DNA of 64,000 nucleotides, taken from NCBI GenBank assembly GCA_964036315.1, contig CAXIWW010000817.1:9459501-9523500 (forward strand), read 5' to 3'. The position numbers and the translations under genes were made by a program. Below are positions 48,590-59,200 of this stretch, piece by piece. The DNA is from Acanthosepion esculentum. Taxonomy: Eukaryota > Mollusca > Cephalopoda > Sepiida > Sepiidae. Each line of letters opens with the position of its first letter. The stretch's first letter is position 1. The notes under the pieces are model-generated. The model did not search any database, was not told where the DNA came from, and saw only the letters and a list, made by a program, of their open reading frames with translations.

Positions 48590-51010
48590 TGCAGTTGCCA
48601 CAAAAGAGCCAGAAGAAATCAGCCCGTAGCAGCCTGGGATGGCTTGTGAGGCAATTGGCCAAAAAGCCAGTAGAATTAGGCTTGCTGCACCCTGAGATTG
48701 CTTGTAAGGCCAGGCGTAGACGACTTGTAGCAGTCTGAGATTACTTTTAAGGCATTTGTCACAAAAAAGGTGATGACGGCTCGTAGAAACCTCAGATTGC
48801 TTTTAATCAGTTGTCACAAAAGAGCCAGGAGAATTCCGCTTGTAGCAGCCTGAGATTGCTTTTAAGGCAGTTGCCACAAAAGAGCCAGGAGAAATCCGCT
48901 AGTACCAGCCTGGGATGGCTTGTAATGCATTTGGCAAAAAAGAGCCAGGAGTTCGGCTCGTAGCAGCCTGAGATTGCTTGTAAGGCAGTTGTCATAGAAG
49001 AGCCAGACTCGTAGAAGCCTGAGATTGCTTGGAAGGCAGTTGGCAGAATAGAGGCAGAATAATTCATATTGCTGTAGCCTGAGAATGCTTGTAAGGCAGA
49101 TGCCACAAAAGAGACAGTAGATGTCGATTTGTAGTGGCATGAGATTGCTTGCAAGGCAGTATCACAAAAGAGCCAGGCGTATTCGTCTTGTAGCAGCCGG
49201 AGATTGCTTGTAAGGCAGTTACCACAAAAGAACCAGGAGAAATCGGCACGTAGCCGCCTGGGATTGCTTTTAAGGCAATTGGCACAAAAAGTCAGGAGAA
49301 CAGTGCTGGCGGCAGCCTGAGATTGCTTGTAAAGCAGTTGTCACAAAAGAGACAGGAGATGTCGATTTGTAGTGGCCTGATATTGCTTGCAAAGCAGTTT
49401 CACAAAAGAGCCAGGCGTATTCGGCTTGTAGCAGCCGGAGATTGCTTGTAAGGCAGTTACCACAAAAGAACCAGGAGAAATCGGCACGCAGCCGCCTGGG
49501 ATTGCTTTTAAGGCAATTGGCACAAAAAGTCAGGAGAACAGTGCTGGCGGCAGCCTGAGATTGCTTGTAAAGCAGTTGTCACAAAAGAGACAGGAGATGT
49601 CGATTTGTAGTGGCCTGATATTGCTTGCAAAGCAGTTTCACAAAAGAGGCAGGCGTATTCGGCTTGTAGCAGCCTGAGATTGCTTGTAAGGCAGTTACCA
49701 CAAAAGAGCCAGGGGAAATCGGCACGTAGCCGCCTGGGATTGCTTTTAAGGCAATTGGCACAAAAAGTCAGGAGAACTGTCCTGGCGGAAGACTGAGATT
49801 GCTTGTAAAGCAGTTGTCACAAAAGAGACAGGAGATGTCGGCTTGTAGAAGCCTGACATTGCTTGTAAGGCAGTTGTCACAAAAGCGCCAGGAGAATACG
49901 GCTTGTAGCAGCCGGAGATTACTTGCAAGGCAGTTTTCACAAAAGAGCAAAGATAAGTCGGCTCGTAGCAGCCTGACATTGATTGTAAGGCAGTTGTCAT
50001 AAAAGCGCCAGGAGAATTCGGCTTGTAGCAGCCTGAGATTTCTTGTAAGGCAGTTGCCATAAAAGCGCCAGGAGAAATCGGCTCGTAGACGCCTGGGATT
50101 GCTTGTAAGGCAATTTGCACAAAAAGGCAGGAGAATTCATATTGCTGCAGCCTGAGAATGCTTTTAAGGCAGATGACACAGATGAGCCTGGGGAAATCGG
50201 TTCGTAGCAGCCTGGGATTGGTTGTAAGGCAATTAGCACAAAAATAAGGAGAATTGGACTAGCGTCAGCCTGAGATTGCTTGTAAGGCAGTTGTCACAAA
50301 AGAAACAGTATATGTCGATTTGTAGCGGCCAATTCGGCTTGTAGCAGGCTGAGATTGCTTGTAAGGCAGTTTTCACAAAAGAGACAAGAGATGTGGGTTT
50401 GTAGAAGCATGAGATTGCTTGAAAGGCAGTTTTCACAAGAGAGCCAAGAGAAGTCGGCTCGGAGCAGCCTGACATTGCTTGTAAGGCAGTTGTCACAAAA
50501 GAGCCAGGAGAATTCGTCTTGTAGCAGCCTGAGATTGCTTGTAAGGCAGTTGCCACAAAAGAGCCAGAAGAAATCAGCCCGCAGCAGCCTGGGATGGTTT
50601 GTAAGGCAATTGGCAAAAAGCCAGTAGAATTAGGCTTGCTGAACCCTGAGATTGCTTGTAAGGCCAGGCGTAGAAGGCTTGTAGCAGTCTGAGATTGCTT
50701 TTAAGGCATTTGTCACAAAAAAAAAAGATGACGGCTCGTAGAAGCCTGAGATTGCTTTTAATCAGTTGTCACAAAAGAGCCAGGAGAATTCGGCTTGTAG
50801 CAGCCTGAGATTGCTTTTAAGGCAGTTGCCACAAAAGAGCCAGGTGAAATCCGCTAGTAGAGGCTGGGATGGCTTGTAAGGCAATTGGCACAAAAGAGCC
50901 AGGAGATCGGCTCGTAGCAGCCTGAGATTGCTTGTAAGGCAGTTGTCATAGAAGAGCCAGGCTCGTAGAAGCCTGAGATTGCTTGGAAGGCAGTTCGCAG
51001 AATAGAGGCA
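48590..51010 (-). repeat. Direct duplication in B, copies 1955 bp apart
   Basis: The segment at about 48590-49045 recurs at about 50545-51005. Both contain AGAAGAAATCAGCCCG, the truncated unit AAGCCAGTAGAATTAGGC, GGCCAGGCGTAGA, a damaged unit with a run of A and GATGACGGCTCGTAGAA, TTTTAATCAGTTGTC, and GAATAGAGGCAG. The A run differs in length between copies, as do a few bases. The copies flank the 238-bp triplicate and its neighbours. Confidence 0.85.
49060..49790 (-). repeat. Three tandem copies of a 238-bp (4-unit) higher-order repeat of B
   Basis: The order CCAGGAGAAATCGGCACG, GCCGCCTGGGATTGC, AAAAAGTCAGGAGAACAG, GCTGGCGGCAGCCTGAG and GACAGGAGATGTCG repeats with a period of 238 bp, ending at about 49285, 49523 and 49761. 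This equals four B units with one short by about 2 bp. The inverted version at about 39900-40200 has two copies, spaced 237 bp. Confidence 0.88.
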
Positions 51011-52170
51011 GGAGAAATCGTCTTGTAGCAACCTGAGATCCTTTGTAAGACAGTTTTCACAAATTGCCCGATGAAGTCGGCCCATAGCAACCTGAGATTG
51101 CTTGTAAGTCAGTTTTCACAGAGGAGCCAGCAGGTGTAGGCTCGTATTAGCCTGAGATCGTTGTAAGGCAGTTTTCACAAAAGAGCCAGGATATGTCGTT
51201 TTGTAGCAGCCTGAGACTGCTTGTAAGGCAGTTGCCACAAAAGAGCAAGGCGTATTCGGCTTGTAGCAGCCTGAGATTTCATGTAAGGCAGTTTTCACAA
51301 AAGTCTCAAGAGAAATCGGATCATAGCAGCCTGACATTGCTTGTAAAGGAGTTGTCACAAAAGAGCCAGTAGAATTCGTCTTGTAGCAGCCTGAGATTGC
51401 TTGTAAGGCAGTCGCCACAAAAGAGCCTTGAGAAATCGGCTCGTAGCAGCCTGGGATTATTTTGTAAGGCAATTTGCAAAAAAGCCAGGAACATTGGGCT
51501 TGCTGCAGCCTGAGATTGCTTGTAAGGCAGTTGTCACGAAAGACCCAGGAGATCGAATTTTTAGCAGCCTGAGATTGCTTGTAATGCAGTTGTCTTAAAA
51601 GTGCCAGCAGGTGTAGGCTTTTAGAAGAATGAGATTGCTTGTAAGGCAATTTTCACAAATCTCCCAGGAGAACCGGCTCGTAGAATCCTATGTTTGCGTG
51701 TAAGGCACTTTCCACAAAAAGCCAGGAGAAATGGGCTCGTAGCAGCCTGAGATTGCTTGTAAGGCAGGTGTCACAAAAGAGCCAGGCGTATTCGGATTGT
51801 AGCAGCCTGAGATTGATTGTAAGGCTGTTTTCACAAAATGAGCCAGCAGAATTGGGCTTCCTGCAGCCTGAGATTCGTTGTAAGGCAGTTGTCACAACAA
51901 GCCAGGAGAAATGGGCTCGTAGCTGCGTGAGATTGCTTGTAAGGCAAATGGCACAAAAAGCCAGGAGAATTAGAGTCAGGAGATGTCGATTTTTAGCAAC
52001 CTGAGATTGCTTGTAAGGCAGTGGTCACAAAAGAGACAGGCGTAGTCAGCTTGTAGCAGCCAGAGATTGATTTTAGCGCAGTTTTCACAGAAAAGCCAGC
52101 AGGTGTGGGCTTGTATCAGCCTGAGATTGCTTGTAAGGCAGTTTTCACAAAAGAGCCAGGAAATGCCGTT

Positions 52171-52192
52171 TTGTAGCAGCAGATTTTTCATT
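52171..52192. other. B/C satellite junction, third series
   Basis: B ends in GTTTTGTAGCAGC and C starts AGATTTTTCATTTGG. Compared with the joins at 17202 and 38146 it lacks about 18 bp of B, and C continues in the ordinary way (TCAGATAGTAAAAAGTAC) without the extra TCAATTTATG segment or the inverted stub. It may represent the original, uninverted form of the boundary. Confidence 0.8.
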
Positions 52193-53255
52193 TGGTCAGA
52201 TAGTAAAAAGTACAGCTTTAACATTGTGCGCGGTATGTCGTCTGACAATTTAGAGCGTCCGAATTCCAGTGTGCACAATAAGACTGCATTTCTAATTTTC
52301 CTTTTTATCGAATCCACAAAATATTGGTGTCCAATTGTCGGGAATTCCTTACCTTATCCATAATTTGAAAAGTTATTTCGACACCTTGAATAGAGTCGAG
52401 GCGAAATTCAACGGTATGGGGACTTGTGTTAACTCATTTGCAGAAATTGTCATGCGGACCTGAACTGGGTAATCAGTCATATTTCACTTGTTTATAACTT
52501 TTTTCCAGTAAAAGAAATATTTTCAAAATGGGTATCAAATTGTGTACAATTATTTGATTTGTCTATGTTTACAGGGATTTTTCATTTGCTCAGATAGTAA
52601 AAAGTACAGCTTTCACCATGTGCGCCGTATGTCGTCTGACAATTTACAGCGTCCGAATTCCAGTGTGCACAATATGACTGCATTTCTAATTTTTCCTTTT
52701 TATAGAATCCACGAAATGTTGGTGTCCTATTGTGGGGAATTTCTTACCTTATCCGTAATTACAAAAGTTTCTTCGACACCTTGAATAGAGTCGAGGTGAA
52801 ATTCAACTGTATGGTGACTTGTGTTAGCTCATTTGCGGAAATTATAATGCGGCCCTAAACTGGGAAATCAGTCATATTTCACTTGTTTATAACTTTTTTC
52901 CAGTAAAAGAAATATTTTCAAAATGGGTATCAAATTGTGTGAAATTATTTGATTTGTCTATGTTTACAGGGAATTTTCATTTGCTCAGATAGTAAAAAGT
53001 ACAGCTTTCACCATGTGCGCCGTATGTCGTCTGACAATTTACAGCGTCCGAATTCCAGTGTGCACAATAAGACTGCCTTTCTAATTTTTCCGTTTTATCG
53101 AATCCACAAAATATTGGTGTCCAATTGTCGGGAATTTCTTACCTTATCCATAATTACAAAAGTTTTTTCGACACCTTGAATAGAGTCGTGGCGAAATTCA
53201 ACGGTTTGGGGACTTGTGTTAGCTCATTTGCGGAAATTGTTATGCGGCCCTAAAC
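52181..53255 (-). repeat. Satellite C array, minus orientation, third series, ~2.7 units
   Basis: The landmark GCGGACC/GCGGCCC falls at 52454, 52849 and 53244, a period of 395 bp. Two units carry open frames of 80 and 76 codons on the plus strand (52542-52784 and 52949-53179) that align residue for residue with those of other C units. The array is cut off 12 bp past the last landmark (GCGGCCCTAAAC) where D begins. Confidence 0.93.
52542..52784 (+). other. Recurring ~80-codon open frame within the C unit
   Basis: This frame begins MYNYLICLCLQGFFICSDSK and is rich in hydrophobic and cysteine residues at its start. Versions of 67-80 codons occupy the same place in C units at 17459-17701, 17853-18095 and 18274-18477 (minus strand) and 52949-53179 (plus strand). 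Overlapping related frames lie at 37233-37460 and 37640-37921. I see no known domain. The unit is AT-rich, so an 80-codon frame kept in several copies is somewhat notable, but young duplicates would share it anyway. I do not call it a gene. Confidence 0.3.
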
Positions 53256-53268
53256 GGTCCACATTTGA
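53246..53268. other. C/D satellite junction, third series
   Basis: C stops at GCGGCCCTAAAC and D starts with a damaged monomer, GGTCCACATTTGACCG followed by TCTTTTTAGATTCCG. It differs from the joins at 19098 and 37029 in both repeats, so it arose independently. Confidence 0.85.
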
Positions 53269-56200
53269 CCGTCTTTTTAGATTCCGTCAAGCAGCATGGA
53301 CCTGTTGGCTTCCGGTCCATATTTGAGCGTCTTGTGCAAGATGATACACTACGTCCAGGAGCCCTGTTTCTGATCACTTGGTTTCTGGTGCATATTTGAG
53401 CGTCTAATATAAAAAGATAAACTACGTCCAGCAGCATGGCCTCTGATCTGTTGGTTTCCGGTCCATATTTGAGAGTCTAATGTAAGATTTTAGACTACGT
53501 CCAGAAGCATCGCCTCTGACCTTTTGGCTTCCGGTCCATATTTGAGCCTCTTGTGTAAGATGATACACTACGTCCAGCAGTCCTGTTTCTGATCACTTGG
53601 TTTCTGGTGCATATTTCAGCGTCTAATGTAAAAAGATAAACTACGTACAGCAGCATGGCCTTTGATCTCTTGGTTTCCGGTCCATATTTGAGCGTCTAAT
53701 GTAAGATTTTAGACTACGTCCAGCAGCATTGCCTCTGACCTGTTGGCTTTCGGTCCATATTTGAGCGTCTTGTGTAAGATGATACACTACGTCCAGCAGC
53801 CCTGTTTCTGATCACTTGGTTTCTGGTGCATATTTGGGCGTCTAATGTAAAAAGATAAACTCCGTCAAGCATCATGGAATCTGATCTGTTGTTTTCCGGT
53901 CCATATTTGAGCGTCTTGTGTATGATGATACACTACGTGCACAAGCCCTGTTTCTGATCTCTTGGATTCTGGTGCATAATTGAGGGTCTAATGTAAACCC
54001 TCAATATCATGCTGCTGGACTTTGATCTGTTGGTTTCCGGTCCATATTTGAGCGTCTTGTGTAAGATTATACACTACGTCCAGCAGCCCTTTTTCTGATC
54101 TCATTTCTGGTGCATATTTGAGCGTCTAATTTAAAAAGATAAACTACGTCCAGCAGCATGGCCTCTGATCTGTTGGTTTCCGGTCCATATTTGAGCGTCT
54201 AATGTAAGATTTCAGAGTACATCGAGAAGCATGGCCTTTGACCTGTTGCCTTCCGGTTCATATTTGAACGTCTTGTGCAAGATTATACACTACGTCCAGC
54301 AGCCCTGTTTCTGATCTCTTTATTTCTGGTGCATATTTGAGCGTCTAATTTAAAAAGATAAATTACGCCCAGCAGCATGGCCTCTGACCTGTTTTTTTCC
54401 GGTCCATATGTGAGCGTCTTGTGTAAGATGATACACTACGTCCAGCAGCCCTGTTTCTGATCTCTTGGTTTGTGGTGCATATTTGAGCGTCTAATGTAAA
54501 AAGATAAACTACTTCCAGCAGCATGGCCTCTGATCTGTTGGTTTGCGGTCCATATTTGAGCGTCTAATGTAAGATATTACATGACGTCCAGCAGCGTGGC
54601 CTCTGACTTGTTGGCTTCTGGTCCATATTTGAGCCTCTTGTGTAAGATGATACAGTACGTCCAGCAGCCATTATTCTGATCTGTTGGATTCTGGTGCATA
54701 TTTGAGCGTCTAATGTAAAAAGATAAACTACGTCCAGCAGCATGGCCTCTGATCTGTTGGTTTCCGCTCCATATTTGAGCCTCTAATATAAGATATTACA
54801 TGATGTCCAGCAGCATGGACTCTGACCTGTTGGTTTCCGGTCCATATTTGAGCGTCTTGTGTAAGATGATACACTACGTCCAGCAGCCCTGTTTCTGATC
54901 TCTTGGTTTCTGGTGCATATTTGAGCGTCTAATTTAAAAAGATAAACTACGTCCAGCAGCATTGCCTCTGATCTGTTGGTGTCCGCTCCATAATTGAGCC
55001 TCTAATGTAAGATATTACATGACGTCCAGCAGCATGGCCTCTGACCTGTTGGTTTCCGGTCAACATTTGAGCGTCTTGTGTAAGATGATACACTACGTCT
55101 AGCATCCCTGTTTCTGATCTCTTGGTTTCTGGTGCATATTTGAGCGTCTAATGTAAAAAGATAAAATACGACCAGCAGCATAGCTTCTGATCTGTTGGTT
55201 TCCGTCCATATTTGAAAGTCTTATGTAAGATTTTAGACTACGTCCAGCAGCATGACCTCTGAACTGTTGGCTTCCGGTCCATATTTGAGCGTCTTGTGTA
55301 AGAGGATACACTACGTCCAGCAGCCCTGTTTCTGATCTCTTGGTTTCTGGCGCGTATTTGAGCGTCTAATGTAAAAAGATAAACTACGTCCAGCAGCCTT
55401 GCCTCTGATCGGTTTGTTTCATGTCCATATTTGAGCCTCTAATGTAAGATTTTTCATGATTTCCAGCAGCAGGGCCTCTGATCTGTTGGTTTCCCGTCGA
55501 TATTTGTACGTCTTATGTAAGATTTTAGAGTACGTCGAGCAGCATGGCCTCTGACCTGTTGGCTTCCAGTCCATATTTGTGCGTCTTGTGCAAGATGATA
55601 CACTACGTCCAGCAGCCATGAATCTGATCTGTTGGTTGCTGGTGCATATTTGAGCGTATAATTTAAAACCATAAACTACGTCCAGCAGCATGGCCTCTTA
55701 TCTGTTGGTTTCCGGTCCATATTTGAGCGTCCAATGTAAGATTTTAGACTACGTCCAGCAGCATTGCCTCTGACCTGTTGGCTTCCGGTCCATATTTGAG
55801 CGTCTTGTGTCAGATGATACACTACGTCCAGCAGCCATGATTCTGATCTCTTGGTTTCCGGTCCATATTTTGAGCGTCTAATATAAAAAGATAAACTACG
55901 ACCAGCAGCACAGCCTCTGACCTGTTGGATTCCGGTCCATATTTGAGCGTCTTGTGTAAGGTGATACACTACGTCCAGCAGCCATGATTCTGATCTGTTG
56001 GTTTCTGGTACATATTTGAGCTTCTAATGTAAAAAGATAAACTACAACCAGCAGCATGGCCTCTGACCTGTTGGTTTCCCGTCCATATTTGAGCGTCTAA
56101 TGTAAGATTTTAGACTACATGCAGCAGCATTGCCTGTGATCTGTTGGCTTCCGGTCCATATTTGAGCGTTTTGTGTAAGATGATACACTACGTCCAGCAG

Positions 56201-59200
56201 CACTGTTTCTGATCTCTTGGTTTCTTGTGCATATTTGAGCGTCTAATATAAAAAGATAAACTACACCCTGCAGCATGGCCTCAGAATTGTTGGTTTCCGT
56301 TCCACATTTGAGCGTCTAATGTAAGATTTTAGCATAAATCCAGCAGCATGCCCTCTAACCTGTAGGCTTCCGGTCCATATTAGAGTGTCTTCTGTAAGAT
56401 GATACACTACGTCCAACAGCCATGATTCTGATCTATTGGTTTCTGGTGCATATTTGAGCGTCTAATGTAAAAAGATAAACTACGTCCAGCAGCATGGCCT
56501 CAGAACTGTTGGTTTCCGTTCCATATTTGAGCATCTAATGTGAGATTTTAGAATACGCCCAGCAGCATGGCCTCTGACCTGTTGACTTCCGGCCCATATT
56601 TGAGCGTCTTGTGTAAGATGATGCACTACGTCCAGCAGCCATGATTCTGATCTCTTTGTTTCCGGTCCATATTTGAGCGTCTAATTTAAAAAGATAAACT
56701 ACGCCCAGCAGCAGGGCCTCTGATCTGTAGGTTTCCGGTCCATATTTGATCGTCTAATGTAAGATTTTAGACTACGTCAAGCAGCTTTGCCTCTGACCTG
56801 TTGGCTTCCGGTGCATATTTCTGCGTCTTGTGTAATATGATACACTACGTCCAGCAGCCATGATTCTGATCTGTTGGTTTCTGGTACATATTTGAGCTTC
56901 TAATGTAAAAAGATAAACTACGACCAGCAGCATGACATCTGATCTGTTGGTTTCCGGTCCATATTTGTGCTTCTAATGTAAGATTTAGACTACGTCCAGC
57001 AGCATGGCCTCTGACCTGTTGGCTTCCGGTCCATATTTGAGCGTCTTGTGTAAGATGATACACTACGTCCAGCAGCACTGTTTCTGATCTCTTGGTTTCT
57101 GGTGCATATTTGAGCGTCTAATGTAAAAAGATAAACTACGTCCAGCAGCATCGCCTCTGATCTGTTGGTTTCCGGTCCATATTTGAGCGTCTAATGTAAG
57201 ATTTTAGACTACGCCCAGCAGCATGGCCTCTGACCTGTATGCTTCCGGTCAATATATGAGCGTCTTGTGTAAGATATTACACTACGTGCAGCAGCCATGA
57301 TTCTGATCTGTTGGTTTCTGGTGCATATTTGAGAATCTAATGTAAAAAGATAAACTACGTCCAGCAGCATGGCCTCTGATCTGTTGGTTTCCGGACCATA
57401 TTTGAGCGTCTAATGTAAGATTTTAGACTACATGCAGAAGCATGGCTTCTGACCTGTTGGCTTCCGGTCCATATTTGAGAGTCTTGTGTAAGATGATACA
57501 CTACGTCCAGCAGCCATGATTCTGATCTGTTGGTTTCTGGTTCATATTTGAGCGTCTGATGTAAAAAGATAAACTACGTCCAGCAGCATGGCTTCTGATC
57601 TGTTGGTTTCCGGTCCATATTTGAGCGTCTAATGTAAGATTTGAGACTACGTCCAGCAGCATTGCCTCTGACTTGTTGGCTTTCGGTCCATATTTGAGCG
57701 TCTTGTTTAAGATGATACACTACGTCCAGCAGCATGGCCTCTGATCTGTTGGTTTCCGGTCCATATTTGAGAACTAATGTAAGATTTTAGAATATGTCCA
57801 GCAGCATGGCCTGTGACCTGTTGGCTTCCGGTCCATATTTGAGCGTCTTGTGTATGGTGATAAACTATGTCCAGCAGCCATGATTCAGATCTCTTGGTTT
57901 CTGGTACAAATTTGAGCGTCTAATGTAAAAAGATAAACTACGTCCTGCAACATGGCATCTGATCTGTTTGTTTCCCGTCCATATTTGTGCGTCTAATGTA
58001 AGATTTTAGACTACCTCCAGCAGCATGGCCTCTCCCCTGTTGGCTTCCGGTCCATATTGGAGCGTCTTGTGTAAGATGATACACTAAGTCCAGCAGCCCG
58101 GATTCTGATCTGTTGGTTTCTGGTGCATATTTGAGCGTCTAATGTAAAAATCTAAACTACGTCCAGCAGCATGGCCTCTGATCTGTTGGTTTCCGGACCA
58201 TATTTGAGCGTATAATATAAGATTTTAGACTACATGCAGCAGCATGGCCTCTGACCTGTTGGCTTCCGGTCCATATTTTAGTGTCTCGTGTAAGATGATA
58301 CACTACGTCCAGCAGACATGATTCTGATCTGTTGGTTTCTGTACATATTTGAGCGTCTAATGTAAATAGATAAACTACGTCCAGTAGCACGGCCTCTGAT
58401 CTGTTGGTTTCCCGTCCATATTTGAGCGTCTAATGTAATATATTAGAATACGTCAAGCAGCATGGCATCTGACCTGTTGGCTTCCGGTCCATATTTGAGC
58501 GTCTTGTGTAAGATGATACATTACGTCCAGCAGCCCTGTTACTGATATCTTGGTTTCTGGTGAATTTTCGAGCGTCTAATGTACAAAGATAAACTACGTC
58601 CAGCAGCATGGCCTCTGACCTGTTTATTTCCGGTCCATATTTGAGCGTCTTGTGTAAGATGGTACACTACGTGCAGCAGCCATGATTCTGATCTGTTGGT
58701 TTCTGGTGCATATTTTGAGCATCTAATTTAAAAAGATAAACTGCGTCCAGCAGCATGCCCTCTGATTTGTTGGTTTGCCGTACATATTTGAGCGTCTAAT
58801 GTAAGATTTTAGACGACGTCCAACAGCTTTGCCTCTGACATGTTGGCTTCCGGTCCATATTTGAGCGTCTTGTGTAAAATGATACACTACGTCCAGCAGC
58901 CATGATTCTGATCTCTTGGTTTCTGGTGCATATTTGAGCGTCTAATGTAAAAAGATAAACTACGACCAGCAGCATGGCCTCTGATCTGTTGCTTTACGGT
59001 CCATATTTGAGCCTCTAATATAAGATTTTAGAATAGGTCCAGCAGCATGGCCTCTGACCTGTTGGCTTCCGGTCCATATTTGAGCGTCATGTTTAAGATG
59101 ATACACTACGTCCAGCAGCCCTGTTTCTGATCTCTTGGTTTCTGGTGCATATTTGAGCGTCTAATGTAAAAAGATAAACTACGACCAGCAGCATGGCCTC

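Larger units (their letters stand above)
47699..52180 (-). repeat. Satellite B block, minus orientation, third series
   Basis: This block holds about 75 units of B in one orientation (GCTTGTAAGGCAGTTGTCAC ...). It contains a 238-bp triplicate and a duplicated ~0.46-kb segment, listed separately. Some units are shortened, for example TTTTAATCAGTTGTC and GGCCAGGCGTAGA. Its right-hand 2.6 kb is the reverse complement of 38.15-40.5 kb, so this block and that one are arms of a repeat enclosing the A-fwd array. Open frames of 60-177 codons recur on the minus strand and reflect the 60-bp period. Confidence 0.93.
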
